Shown piece after piece: positions 1 to 12,940 of a stretch of 64,000 bases of DNA. Location of the stretch: assembly GCF_036373705.1 (NCBI RefSeq), contig NC_089858.1, positions 31,330,249-31,394,248 of the forward strand. Direction: 5' to 3'. The notes under the pieces were generated by a model, which worked only from the letters and a program-made list of their open reading frames with translations, did not search any database and was not told the DNA's origin. How positions within the stretch are numbered: position 1 is the stretch's first letter; each line of letters opens with the position of its first letter. Position numbers and translations under genes: made by a program. The stretch comes from Amia ocellicauda. Its lineage: Eukaryota > Chordata > Actinopteri > Amiiformes > Amiidae.

Positions 1-3000
1 TCCCATTTTTCTCACAACCAGGAAATTTGATTTCTAAGCCATACAATCAGTGAGTCACACTCATACTAGATATGGTGCCCTCATTACAGAGTCTTCAATG
101 TATAATTATGTGCAAAACCCTCTGGAATATCTGCAGACTTAGCATTACTCACTGTAGAGTTCACCTCCACAGTATTATAACACAGCCCCCTCCATTATCA
201 ACTCACAGTATTCGCTGCACTCCACCATACTTTAATATTCAGTCCATCAAACACTATCATTTTAGAAGTCAAATAGACATTGTAATGTAAAACATGAAGA
301 AAGATTGCAATCATCCTTGAATTAATAACATATGGATTAGATCTTGCAATAACGATCAGAGTACATAGGCTTCTATTTTCTTACGTGTTTCCCTCTGTCA
401 GTGGAATCAGGCTTAGAGAATTGACATGATTTTATCCATTACACACACCTGGGCATAAACATTCTGGGCAGACTTGTGCTAAAGTGTATTATAGTACTTA
501 TGTGTGCACCATGGTACAAATAATATAGTACAAGTACCCAGGTTTACGTTACATCAACATTCCTTTGAACTGCAGAAAGGAACAAGGGATAGAAGAAACA
601 TTTTTCTCGATAGTACCCACAGCCAACACTCTCTGGCCCGGCACAACCTTCTCTGGTCAAAGCCAGATCTATAGAGGTCAGGAAATTGATGGTACCAGTC
701 AAGGTCATATATTTTTGGATCGGGAGCCGTATATATTCTCTGACAATGTCAGAACTAAAATTCTTGGAAAATGACATACATTGTGCAGTGGAGCAGAGAA
801 GGCCAAGCCTAGACTTGGTGTCTATGCAAACCCACTTATAATATCATCTGATCAGCCCCTCGGCGACAACCCATGCACCACAAATGAAATTGTAAAACCA
901 ACCGCAATAGCTGGGAATTGAAGAGTCACCTGGCATAGACACAAGCATAGTTGTTGAAGATCTACAGTGTAGAGACTGCAAACGAATAAGCTTCCTTCTA
1001 TCTGTCTGCAGGGATATTCTGCTTTACAGAAGAGATCATAAGCGGCGGTGCACAAACCAAGCATCAGTACTTATTGTGGAACTGCATTGCTATCACAAAC
1101 TTTCAATGTCTACAACAGGATGCGGTTGAACAGAATACAGCTGATCATTATTCCTTTGATACAAACCTACCAAACAGGGTTTTGAAGAACCGAAGCCAGC
1201 TTGAACTTGTACCCCACCTAGGACACTTAATCGAGTGAGTTAGAAATAGGCAACTGCCAGGAGTTATGGTTTTCAATTTGTTTTCCAAAGCATTTGCCTC
1301 TATCAGTTGATTACAGGCCTTTGGATATCGCTGTCACGGTAGTAAGGATGGTGTATGAGAGATTCAGCCCACTGTGATGGGTAATGGTGCACCCACTGGG
1401 TAATTTCCTTTGCTCACAGAAATCCTTCACGGTGGTGTTCTGGCTTCTTTCTTTTTCATTATGGTTATTGATTGGGCATTCAAATAAATTGGGTCTTCAT
1501 TTTGGTTCATAATGTATTTGTGATTGCACAAACTATGTGCCAGTGTGAGCCAATGAAGCTGTACAATTTAACATAGACCTGAACACTGTTCAGAGATCTG
1601 TGAATGGACTTACAAGTAAAGTGTGGAAAGAAGGTTTTGCAATTCATTCATTAAAAGCATAAGTCATGTCTTTTGGTTCCTATAACTGGGCATCAAAAAG
1701 ATCAAAAAGACCTCTCGCTACTTACTTGTATAACAAGGCAAGGGTAGGGGCGTTTAACTGTCACTACAATTCAACATTATGAGAGAGAATGTGTCTATTC
1801 TTATTTACAGGATTGGCAAAATACTTAATGTGGTTATATATAAAAAAGGTAACCTAGCTTCAATTAATAACTTTTAAACCACTCATTAGTATAGGATGCT
1901 GGGGAACACATGGACAGTGTTGTTTGATGTGATGTGTGGGTACTGGAAGAAACAGACACGGCTCTTGGTGCAGTGAGCCCAAATTAGATTCTTAAGCCAT
2001 CGGCAATCATTTATTCATCATTGTGCAGCCTTTGCACACTGTATATTCAAAAAACAAGAAAGTAATCAAGAGCATTCCCAAAACATCAATACAAATCCAT
2101 CTTGAGTCTCTGAAACTGTAGTCATTTCCTTTATATAGTCTAATGTTGGCTGTTTTCAGTGTTCACTTCCTGTTTCTCTCTTTGCTGAGTTTAGCAGCTG
2201 GTAGATTATTATGGTGTCTGTAAATCAACACTAGTCATGTTAATCATACCGATCAGACAGTCCTGGAAACCAAGCAATAGACAGTGAAAGGGGATACCAC
2301 TTTACTGTTAGTCTGATGAAGTAAGAGTTGCTACTAAAACCTACAACTCCGATTACCTACAAATCCTCTAGCTTTATCATCAGTTCTTATCTACCGTCTG
2401 ATCTCTTTTCAGTTGGTACAGATTTTCTGAACTGTGTTCCATGCAGTTAAACCAAACCAATAAACAGGCTAAGTTTAACCTCATAAATCATAGATATTGT
2501 AATTGTGGTTGTGTATTTGGCAACACATATCGTTTCAACCTTTGATGCAAAGCAGATAGATGAAACGGATTTGAAGGGGATGTTTGTATTATTTTAGAAG
2601 CTCTGAATACAGCAGTGAAGCCTGTTCAAAGCCAATGAAAGTGTCAGGAATTGCGGGTGGTGCTTTCAACCTTAATTCCCCCATAATAATACACCTGGCC
2701 TTGCATGTCTGAGTAGCTACTGTTATTATCCTGATATACTGCCTCAGACAGCTTATTCCACTGACCTCAATCCCTTTGTGCTTCTACAAGATATATTACA
2801 AAGAGCACTTCATAATGAAATCCCCTAAAACTTGAAAACCACTCCTACTAATTTCTGTGGTTCGGGCATGCCTACACATGTATGGCAGGCATTGTATACT
2901 TACAAGAATTGATTGTTCTTTAAAGAATCAAATGGAACATATGATCATACAAAAGCACATTTATTAGTATGGTTTGTATCACCAGACTCATCAAACATAC

Positions 3001-3514
3001 AGATAAACCATCAGAGTTAGGTTTGATAGACTGGTCTCTCCATTTTTAAATGTTAGAGAATGAACTGAACAAAAGACGCAAAACAACATGTAGTCGTGCA
3101 CGCAGCATGAATATGTCTGGGGTGATGGTTAGCAGTCATCGATTAGCATAAAATAAATGGCAATGCACTGCTGAAGTTGTGTGGCAGATTGCTCACTGGG
3201 ATATGAGAAAAGTTTTGCAATAAAAGAAACTAAAACTTGTCTTTTATTGCAGTCTTTTAAAAAGTTTAATACTGATTCATATTAATCTAGTTTATTCAGT
3301 CACAGGGGAGGGAAAAAGACAACTATAAATTGTACAGGCAGCAAAGTGACAAAAACTTACAGTAATTATCTTTAAAAACTTGACATTATATGTTTGTTTG
3401 TTCTTAATGGCAGTTACAAGGAGAGAAACATTCTGCTCACACTTGGCAGCAGAGAAGAGACAATTACCCCAAGCCCTTTGGTTTCTGACCCAGTTTTTGC
3501 TCTCGCTTTTGTAG
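1..3514 (+). other. cdyl2: CDYL2 intron (upstream part); no exon recognised
   Basis: This stretch lies directly upstream of the first CDYL2 exon in the window and ends with a pyrimidine-rich acceptor ending in TAG. Short open frames on both strands resemble no protein I know. No transposon end, tRNA or array was recognised. The exons for the chromodomain and central linker of CDYL2 are not seen here and should lie upstream of the window. Confidence 0.6.
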
Positions 3515-6500
3515 ATCATGAAGGAAGTGAGACGGGCACTGGGTAATGCGTCAGCTGACGACAGCAAGCTCCTGCTCCTCAGTGCGGTGGGCAGTGTGTT
3601 CTGCAGCGGCTTGGATTACTCTTACCTCATTGGCAGGCTGTCCAGTGACCGGAGGAAAGAGAGCACGAGGATCGCAGAAGCCATACGGTACGGTAACCTG
3701 CTGGTCCTCAATTACAGACCCCTGGTAACATCACAAGCTGTTGTGTAGGTGGTCGGGGGGTGAATAAGGTCTTTCTGTTGGTTTTCAACCCCTCAAGATC
3801 CATGCTGAAAGGTGACAGTGATTTTGGTTTCCAGATACCTTTCAGTGGATATTATTTCACAGTAAAAAAAAACAGATACAGGCCATGTTTGAGGTTTTCT
3901 GGCACATCTCAAATGAAAACATCCCTGTGATCTTGTTGACATTTGGCATGTTATTGTCCTATGTTATTACCCCAACCTGTTCAGTGTGCACTGAAACCTG
4001 GAAAATGTTAGATGTGAAAAAAAAGGGATAACAAGCACATTTCTGGCACATGTGCTCTTACTTCACAGGTAACTATGTTTCTTCTTACTAGGAGAAAATA
4101 ATCCTCCTCTTCCTATCCATATGACATGAGTTCAATAACAAGCATTTGTTTAAACCACTGGGTGTTAAATAGGTCATTATCAGCTCTTTTTCATGTGCAT
4201 GGTATATATTTGCACAGCATTTCATTCATATGCATTTAATTTGCATGGACTGAATTCAGTGATATTTCTGGCAGGGCAGTATTCTAGGTATTTATGCCAT
4301 TCAAATGAGCTTTGGAATTGCAAGACAAAAATCAACACCACACTTTAGGTTACAAAAGGATTGGTTGAAATATATAGTAAACAGTGCCTCAACAGATCCA
4401 ATCCGGCTTTCAAAATCAAACTTATGCTGTGTTTCTGACTGAAAGTAAGTACCATGCAATAGAGCAGCAACATAATAATAATGTATTTTTTATATCATGT
4501 AATGCTGAGTACTGTGTGATAGCACACTTATCAGTGCTGAGTAAGATACTGCTAGATAGAGGCCTGGGTAAGCAGAAAACCACAATTGCGCAATTGCTTA
4601 GTAATCAAATCTGACATTTTCCTTTTATTGAAACAAGTACAATCCATCCATTTCAAAAGCAGGGAAAGGGAGTTTGTATATTAATTGTATTGACTAAAAA
4701 AAGACATTCTGCGTCAACTTTGTGTATTATTTTTTCCATTGAGGTCAGGGACCCCCTCCCTCATGAAAGATTCCCATGCTGCTAAACCAGCTGAGGTTCC
4801 AGACAAACAGAAAGCACATTGTCAGCTCTCACCCTACTATTAAAGAAGCCTTAATAGTTTTAAACATTGATTACTCCTCTCTTAATTAAAGTTATTTGAG
4901 ATCAGTGTTTCTCTTGTATTCTATTCTACCATTTCATCATGGTAGATCCCCAGTCCCCAGGCTTGACAACACAAAATGTTATTTTGGACATGGAATTAAA
5001 TTGATAAACAGGAATTTATTTCCTAGGATTAGGCCTTAATTTGTATTAAGATTTCTGAATAGAATGTGCACCAGAAGCATGAGTAGAATTATGTCAAGCA
5101 AAGCAAGAGGAGAAATATTATTGGAAATAAAAAGGTTATTAACTAAATATTTCCCAGTGTTATTTTGTTACTTGATATACATCCTATTATGGGTGCTGCT
5201 GGAGATTACCTACTACGTTGGCTATATTTATGTATATACAGTGCCTATAGAAAATCTACAACTTTTACACATTTTGTTGTGTCAGTGCCTCACAGTTTAA
5301 AGGATTTAAATTAATATATATATATAATACAAAACTGAAATCATAATTAGATAAGTCTCCACGAGTTAATACTTTGTTGAAGCACCTTTGGTAGCAATTA
5401 CAGCTGTGAGTCTGTTGGGATGGGTCTGTACAACTTTGCACACCTAGATATGGCAATATTAGACCATTCTTCTCTACAAAACTGTTCAAGCTCTGTTAGC
5501 ACTTAATGCTACGATATAGATTGGATAGAAATATTGTTTGTTAATGAACTGGTCATTAACTGGTCATTGCGGGCAGTTTCTTCTGCCACTGGCAGAAATG
5601 CGGTGTTACGCCGAATCCAGTGCCCCTACGAATCACGTGTCCTGGGTTGGTTTGTGCATGATTAATAATTTATGAATACATTAATTTTCTTAGCACAGGG
5701 CGAATTACACAAAACATACATATTTTACAGTAAGAGAAGATCAAATACACAGTAAGAGCTGTTACACTGATGCGCTTTGTGATCACACGCCACCAGTGCT
5801 GACAATGGATTATTATTATTGTGTATTTGTTAGCAGATGCTCTTATCCAGGGTGACTTTCAACACATAGGAGCATTAATGCGTGTCTGGCAACAGGGACA
5901 ATGCAACAATGATTGGGGACCATCATCACAGACTTCATCAATAAGCACAATTTCCCATCAAACCATTAACATCACCTGAGATCTCCGACAGGTTATTGAT
6001 CTGCCCACAACCGCAAACACCCCCAAAACAGCCGCATCCATAATCAATAGGCTAGCCTATAGTCATTGTTTTTTAAACAAGAATAAAAGTAAAAATACGC
6101 CACAAAATGAATGAAAATGTATCCACTCATACAAAGTATATTCATAATGAACTGTGTGTGCGGCAACTTGTATTTTATTCAATACAGTAAAAGTGTCTGA
6201 CATAGCGAATCGGTGTAAATCCCTTAATGCATAAACCTCAGTGTTTCCACCTGTGGACAATTTCCTATGAACAAGGGAAGGATAAATAGTGTTCAATTTA
6301 ATATGTTTTATATAGGCTTTATTTTATGATTGTGATTATGAATGTGAAATTAATCTAGCATTTGAATTCCATGTAGCATCTTAACATCCTTGTAATGAAG
6401 GAATGAGGGGGAAAGCACACATTATTTTGTGTTTATAAACTTATAACTTAACTTATAAACAATTAAAAAGCTGAATTATCTTAGCATATTCATATAGTTA

Positions 6501-9500
6501 TATTTTTCGTTTCTGCTTGTCTACATGTCATCTTGCGTGTTTTTATTTTGTTTTTTACAATGTATTTGTGCTGTGTGAAGACGCTGAATGAGTTTAATTT
6601 TGATGGTTAAATAGGGTTTCAAAGACAGTAGTAAAGCTTGCAAATTAAGGACGTAGTCCGCCATAGTGGTGATTATTACTGCCGTGTGTTTCTCGACTTC
6701 TATTCCGTGCTTGGGAACGCCCACATCCAGTGACGTAACCGTTCGGTTCCCAACCGGTGGAAATGCAGGCCAGTTCGCAAAAAGTTTAGCTGGTTCCCAG
6801 GCCGAGCACCAGCTCTGGCTCCAGCACCGGCACCATATTGGTGGAAAAGCGCTATGTTAGGTTCCTTGGGGAGTGTTGATGGACAGCAATGCCAAACATT
6901 TTCAGTTAGATTTAGGTCAGGACTCTGACTGGGCGCTGAACCGTCCCAGTTTTAGTTTTCTTGAAGAGGGCAGCAGGCTTTCCACAAGGTATTTTCTATA
7001 CTTTGCTCCATTGTCTTCACTGGGATATTGAAGGCCTTTGATAAAAAATATACATCGATCAGCCATAACATTATGAACACCTGCCTAATATTGTGTAGGT
7101 CTCCCTTTTGCCACCAAAACAGCCCTGACCCGTCGAGGCAATGACAGACATGCTCGATTGGATTGAGATCTGGGGAATTTGGAGGCCAAGTCAACACCTT
7201 GAACTCGTGATTCATCAGACCAGGCCACCTTCTTCCATTGCTCCGTGGTCCACTTTCCTTCCTTGGACCACTTTTGATAGGTACTGACCACTGCAGACCG
7301 GGAACACCCCACAAGAGCTGCAGTTTTGGAGATGCTCTGACCCAGTCGTCTAGCCATCACAATTTGGCCCTTGTCAAAGTCGCTCAGATCCTTACGCTGC
7401 CCATTTTTCCTGCTTCTAACACATCAACTTTGAGGACAAAATGTTCACTTGCTGTCTAATATATCCCACCCACTGACAGGTGCCATGATAACGAGATTAT
7501 CAGTGTTATTCACTTCACCTGTCAGTGGTCATAATGTTATGGCTGATCGGTGTTTATATACCCATCCCCTGATCTGTGCCTTTCAACAACTTTGTCTTGG
7601 AATTCTTTTGAAAGCCCATTGGTGCTCATGGTTGAGTCTTGCACTACCCAGCAGAGGGAATTTATCCTTTTTTATATTTATTTTTAATGTAATATAATAT
7701 GATATAATATAATTTTGGAAGTTGTGGGGTAGGATGTGTAGATAAATGCAGAAAGAAGAATTCCAGGCTATAAGGCAACAAAAGTTTAAACATTTTAAAG
7801 GAGTATAGACTGTCTATGGACACTATTTATATATGTGTGTGTGTGTGTATATCATCATCATCTTCATCATTATCAGCCTTTATTGATCCACTGCTGGATG
7901 AAGGTCTCCCTAAGATGTATCTACTTGTGTCACACCTGGTCATCTCTTGGGATCCATTCTATAGCTCATTTTGTCCATCTTTGTTCTCCTTCTTTAAATG
8001 TGTCCGTCTCTTTGCCATTTTAACATTTTCACTCAATTTATTTGTTTTTCACTCTTGTTATTCCAAGCATGCATCTTTCAATGCCTCTTTGTGTTGTCTC
8101 CAGTTTCTGTATAATCCCTACCTTTAGTGATCAGGTTTCAGAGCCATAAAGCAGTACTGCTAAGATGTACTGATCCAATACTTTCCTCTTCAGGCAAATG
8201 TGTAGATATCCTTTTAATAGCTTGCCGTTTCTTCCAAATGTACTCCATCCCATTTTTGACTCTTCTATTGATATCTTCTGTAAGATCTCCATCTGCCTCA
8301 ATTTGCTGTCCAAGGTACACTTTGCATTTTTCAAGTACCTTTTAATCTACGCCATTACTGTTAAACTGATGATGCTCAGTGCAGTGTTGTTAATATTTAA
8401 ATTGTTATATATTTTCCTTTATTTGAGAAAAATAGTTTGCACACTTGTATTCCTACTGTTAAATCATCGTTATGTTACAATTAGTCAAGGGCATTAATAA
8501 ACTTTGGAGGCCACTGTATATGTAAGGGTCTCCCTATGTTTTCTTCTCCAAATCCCAAATGTTTGGAAATTAGGAGAGAAATCTAAATATTTAGTGTTGG
8601 AAGATTGTGCCATTCGCTTCCCTGATTTGCATCCCCTTGCACTAAATCTCCTCAGAAGCTGTTTTCATTGATAGGATATTTGAAACCGCTTATCGTTTAC
8701 ATCTAATACATTTAGTGATTCGATGCAGTTTCACCTTTTTTAATACGTAAGGGACAAAAATACACACACAATTATTAGGCCTAATAGGAACTTTAATAGA
8801 GAGCACAATTTGTATGATAACATGAAATCAAGGATAATGCAGCTGAACTACTGTTTTATTAGATCTAGTAAATCTACACCACCACAGAGCCTTGGGGGAT
8901 ATAGTGGGAGAGGAGGCTGAAAACACAAGTGTTGAGAGTCCAGCTATAGGTAACAAGTAAAACATGACTCAAAGATGCAATAAACCCTTTAATAAAAAGA
9001 CATAGCTATTATTAATAATAATTAATAATAATATATGATTTGTGTATAAAGTAGGCTAGCCTAGTGGATGCTGGGTGATCGAGCAGTTCATTTGTACATC
9101 TGACTACTGAAGAAACCCAATGCATATGTGGATTGTCTCTGATTGCAGGGATTTTGTGAAAGCTTTCATTCAGTTCAAGAAGCCCATTGTGGTGGCAATC
9201 AATGGGCCTGCCCTTGGACTCGGAGCATCCATCCTTCCTTTGTGTGATATAGTGTGGGCCAGTGAGAAGGCCTGGTTTCAGACACCCTACGCTACTATCA
9301 GACTGACCCCAGCTGGATGCTCTTCATATACCTTTCCTCAAATACTAGGAGTAGCTCTGGTAAGTCCATATTAATGAACATTGTTATAGCATGTCTAGGT
9401 GTTTTTTTTTGGTTGGTTATATTTACATTCCTGGATCTGGAATACTGTTTGCACACTTTTGCAGCACTAGCTTGTCCGTGAAGGTCTCTTGATAGTTTAT

Positions 9501-11237
9501 ACAGAGTTCATTTGGTTTCTGGTCCTTTACGTGTAAAATGATGTCTCATTCCCCTTAAGACCAATCTATACATCCATAAATCAAAATAAAAGGACTTCCA
9601 TCAGCCAACAGGTGAAGTAACTTATTATTATTGTTATTATTATTACAACTATTATTCTTAAGTGTAGCTCTCAAGGTATTCATCAGCCAGATAAAATAGA
9701 AGATGAAGTGACGGTGCCATGAAAATTCATCAGGCCTTGCTTTTTATGTCTGTTGCAAACCTCTTACACCTCAATGTCACACGGGTTGCAGAAGATCTCA
9801 CACAATCAGGTCTGGCGGCAGCGCACACAAAAGGTGACCTCCGTTTTCATGCTTACTCGATTTTGAAAGATTATCTTTTTGCGTTTTTAATGGAACCTGA
9901 CACATGCCAGTTCAAAGAAAAAGCAATCTGTTCCTCAAAGATGAAGGGTTCAGGTGCTACAGCAGACTGGAATCCAGAATTGCTCTGCTCATTGCAATGT
10001 GTGTCTCTCCCCACACCCTCTTCCATTTTCAGGCTAATGAAATGCTTTTCTGTGGGAGGAAGCTCACAGCACAAGAAGCCTGCAGTCGAGGACTAGTTTC
10101 CCAGGTGTTTTGGCCAACAACTTTTAGCCAAGAAGTGATGCTTCGAGTGAAAGAAATGGCTACCTGCAGCGCGGTGGTAGGATTATTTTTGTTAATCCTC
10201 AAATTAATACTTCCTGTTTGATCCAAGAAATTCTTGGATTGTCAGTTTTTCCAAACAGTAGGTCTTCCTTTATAATTGTGTAACCATCATCATTTATTTG
10301 GTCTTATTGACAAGGACATTATTTCAGCATTCAGAGTACCAAAAAGGACTGCATTTTGAACTAACACTGAAGCCGTTCACTCACTCCGACTAGAGTGAAT
10401 AGTGTTGGTGTTATTGAACACCCACGTAAAATTCAAATTGAGGAGTGTAAACCTTTTATCAAAGGATTCTACTTGGTGAGCCAAACGTAGCTGTAATAAA
10501 TTTCCCCTCAGGTTAGAATATGCTTTATTTTTGTGTCAGTGGATTTTCTTGGGGATTTATTAGAAGACAATAAATGGATATTTTTCATTCTTCTCCTGCC
10601 ACTTCAGCATCTTGGTAGGACACAACCGATTTTTTTTATTTTTAATTAAGCATGCCTACCATTTGGCTTAGACCACATTGATCTGTTTTAAGGTATTTGC
10701 ATACTTTGTGACATCAAGGTGGAAATGTGGGGCCTGGCTGACAATTCTTTAAGTGGAAAATCAAGTTTTACAGATCAGGCTTCTGGGAACCATGTAGCAG
10801 GCGGCAATCCTTCAATGAGGCTTTGAGAGTGTGGCCTGTAGGCAGTGAAATAAAAAGAAAAGTTTTACTATTCTACATACATTGTTTATAATAGTTTATT
10901 TTCTGTTTTTACTTCACGTCATTGGCATGTTAACCAACTATTCCTGTAGAACCAGTCATTGTCTATTACTCGTCATATGGATTTGAAAAGTGATTTGCTT
11001 TCTGACCTATCTGACACATGAGCATTATTCTTCCATTAAATCATCATTTACCCTCGCTCTTATTCTTCTCCTCCTAAGGTTTTGGAAGAATCCAAATGTC
11101 TGGTACGCAGTTTCTTGAAGTCAGTGCTGGAGGAGGTCAATGAGAAAGAGTGCCAGATGTTGAAACAGCTGTGGAGTTCCTCCAAGGGACTGGATTCACT
11201 CTTCAGCTACCTGCAGGACAAAATCTATGAAGTCTGA
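3515..11237 (+). CDS. cdyl2: CDYL2, last four coding exons (crotonase-like domain), 5' partial
   Basis: Chromodomain Y-like 2 is a nuclear chromatin protein: an N-terminal chromodomain reads methylated histone H3 and a C-terminal enoyl-CoA hydratase-like fold serves CoA binding and protein contacts. Four exons are visible: 3515-3687, 9149-9359, 10033-10176 and 11079-11237, all with AG acceptors and GT donors. Together they give 228 residues plus TGA. The reading frame passes each junction cleanly; an Arg codon is split between exons one and two. Readable motifs are [12 protein letters not shown], the oxyanion-hole stretch [33 protein letters not shown] and the C-terminus YLQDKIYEV. The ending and the [16 protein letters not shown] segment fit CDYL2 rather than CDYL as I recall them. 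The family is usually about 500 residues, so roughly the first 280 lie outside the window. The position before CMC2, CENPN and ATMIN supports the call. Confidence 0.95.
5241..5510. mobile_element. DNA-transposon terminal fragment (TTCACACATTTTGTTGTG-type family)
   Basis: The fragment begins TACAGTGCCTATAGAAAA and continues CACATTTTGTTGTGTCA, then a stretch with TTGAAGCACCTTTGGTAG and GTCTGTTGGGATGGGTCTG. The same text pattern recurs at 43377-44110, at the edge of 50490-50832 and at 56846-56945. It has no intact transposase. I recognise it as a common fish cut-and-paste element but not its exact family. Confidence 0.5.
5821..5862. repeat. SINE/LINE 3' tail fragment
   Basis: The motif TTAGCAGATGCTCTTATCCA followed by GGGTGACTT is the widely shared 3' tail of fish tRNA-SINEs and L2-like LINEs. 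Similar tails occur at 35240-35290 and 60682-60720. Only the tail is recognisable. Confidence 0.5.
6860..7052. mobile_element. Older DNA transposon, left flank of an inserted Tc1 copy
   Basis: This reads like part of the family at 43377-44110: both contain GGGATATT(C/G)A(G/A)(T/G)GCCTTTGA. It continues after the Tc1 insertion at 7053-7552 into 7553-7660, where CCTGATCTGTGCCTTTCAAC follows. The two halves therefore look like one element split by the Tc1 copy. Confidence 0.45.
7053..7552 (-). mobile_element. Tc1/mariner element, 500-bp internally deleted copy (copy A)
   Basis: Terminal inverted repeats CATCGATCAGCCATAACATT and its inverse AATGTTATGGCTGATCGGTG bound the copy. TA precedes it, and the matching TA after it appears mutated to TT. 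On the minus strand it encodes the Tc1 transposase helix-turn-helix ([20 protein letters not shown]), then jumps from SKEGK to [16 protein letters not shown] and then to the C-terminal DLNPIEH region. The central catalytic part is missing, so it cannot encode a working transposase. It sits inside an older DNA transposon in the CDYL2 intron. Confidence 0.85.
7849..8345 (-). mobile_element. RTE-like LINE 3' fragment with TGA-rich tail
   Basis: On the minus strand the C-terminal part of a non-LTR reverse transcriptase is readable ([19 protein letters not shown]). Downstream comes the 3' region ending in CAGTGGATCAATAAAGGCTG and a short TGATGATGA-type tail, a typical RTE 3' end. Frames are broken. 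Three further copies lie at 31800-32215, 37722-37800 and 49905-50395. Confidence 0.65.
9360..10032 (+). other. cdyl2: CDYL2 intron, no feature recognised apart from a short ATT run
   Basis: The intron has GTAAGT donor and TTTTCAG acceptor. It contains an imperfect ATT-type microsatellite near 9620-9655. Open frames across 9719-10096 run through the acceptor and are not supported by family similarity until the exon begins at 10033. Confidence 0.6.
10177..11078 (+). other. cdyl2: Last CDYL2 intron, no feature recognised
   Basis: Donor GTAGGA and acceptor CCTCCTAAG bound this 902-bp intron. It is AT-rich and I see no repeat or coding signal in it. Confidence 0.6.
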
Positions 11238-12920
11238 GCGCCCTCTCGACGAAGAGTTACTTGCTGAATGCTGGGACTTCCTGCCTGTTGGGCATTACTG
11301 TGGCAATACTCCATCGACCGACCTCATCAGATCTTCGGCTGTCGAGTCACTCTCATTCAGCGGCTGCATGCCTAGGAGGCAGACACAGGCTATGCAGGAG
11401 TTGTACTGGGGAGGCCTTTGACTGGTTATCATAAGGAGGCCTCACTCTAATTATATTTCCACAGAACCCTTTTGTGGATTATGTTGTTTCTGTATCCTTG
11501 GTCAGATGAATACGCGGATACTGCAACCAATCGCAATGTCCTGATGATGCATTCCACAGACCTGCACACAACGTTGGAAAACAAGAGCCCTTTAGAAGAA
11601 TATGAAATATTTTTTATTTATTTGTAAATGTATCAAGACAAGGTAAACCATAAATTACAACAAAAAAATGTATATATTTTTTTTTCTAAAGTTACAATAT
11701 GATTTTTGATTCTTCACATTTACTGTGTTTTCTTTTTCTGTCACATAGAAACTATGTGTTTTTCATAGGTTTTTTGGAAACCAAAGCTTTTTTCTGGCAT
11801 CTTAATCTGCTTATTACAGAAACATTCCTCGCTATTATTTAACAGCAAAACCATACTGGAGCCTTGTCCTCAGATCTGAAGAATAATTTATTTATATACT
11901 ATTTATGGTAGTGTTGACCTGTTTTTGTACACTTTAGAGGACCTACAGCACTCTCTGTATGTATAGGAGTTGGGGGAGATGGAAACCAAGATGATCCAGC
12001 AGACCTGGTAGTAGGATTCCAGGTGCAATTAAATGTCCCAGTGAGTTGTGTTGAGGAGAGACCTTTATATATTTTGGATTTCTGCCGAAGAAGAAGAAGA
12101 AGATAGAAATTTGTGGTTAAGTAATCTTCAGTCTAATTCCTTTCCCACTTGATATTTTTTTTTGTTTGTAATTTAAATATTATCCAAACTGCTGGTATTA
12201 TTATTTATTTTAATATTATTTATTTTTTTGAATGGTGGCAAGGGCTCATACAATTTGCTTTAATCCCAGTGTCACTGTTTGGCTTCCATTGTCTGACAAT
12301 GAAAAATGTGATCACACACAGGAGCCCTCTATTTACAAACCTGTAAAGCTTTATCTGTCCTTTATTGTGATTGTGAAACAGGATCATAACTTATCTGAAG
12401 GCTGTTTACAGCGCTCTCTGTTTATCTTACATGAAAAATGTCTTGTGTCACGGACGTTACAGGTAAATCGTTGAGGTTAGTGGAGGTGAGAAGAGGAAGG
12501 GAGGAATAAGGTTTAGTTATTAAGTGATTATAACCACCAGGTTACGTTTAGCAGCTTGAACAACATGCATCCTGGATTGTGAAAGTAGCAGTCTGAGCAC
12601 ACAGAAGCTGTCAAAGATGAGGAAAGGCCATGGGTTCCTTACTAGTTTTTGGGTCATAAGAAGCTAGGAAACAAAAGAGTCTATCAACACTGGGGCTATT
12701 GACAAACCCCTGATTTCAAATGAAGAGGTGGAGGGGGGTCACATTCGAGACACATCTGGTTCAAGAATCTGTTTAGCCTTCCCAGCAAATGTCATTGTCA
12801 ATCAAAGTAAATTCTTCTCAGTTTAAGTGGTCGTAACCATTTTACGGACTGAGTGTAGCTTTTTTTGTGAGTGTGCGTGTGTGCGTGCCTGCGTATGTGC
12901 ATCTGTGTGTCTTTAGTTGG

Positions 12921-12940
12921 CACCCTAACCCTAACCCTTC
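12921..12940. repeat. Short interstitial telomere-like CCCTAA repeat
   Basis: About two and a half units of CCCTAA lie in the presumed CDYL2 3' UTR, next to an imperfect TGTG-rich tract at 12866-12912. It is too short to imply a telomeric origin. Confidence 0.5.

Larger units (their letters stand above)
3688..9148 (+). other. cdyl2: CDYL2 intron of 5.5 kb with nested transposon remnants
   Basis: The donor is GTACGG and the acceptor TTGCAG. Apart from the repeats listed separately (5241-5510, 5821-5862, 6860-7660, 7849-8345), nothing coding is recognised. A GC-richer patch at 6700-6850 with CCGGTGG and CAGCTCTGGCTCCAGCACC motifs looks like part of a dispersed repeat, but I could not define its ends. 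Confidence 0.6.

Noticed and set aside
9719..10096. 125-codon open frame overlapping the third CDYL2 exon in the window
   Set aside because: The part before 10033 matches nothing and lies upstream of a good splice acceptor. After that point the CDYL2 frame is a different one.
12921..12940. Interstitial telomere or fusion point
   Set aside because: Only about two and a half CCCTAA units, not a true array.
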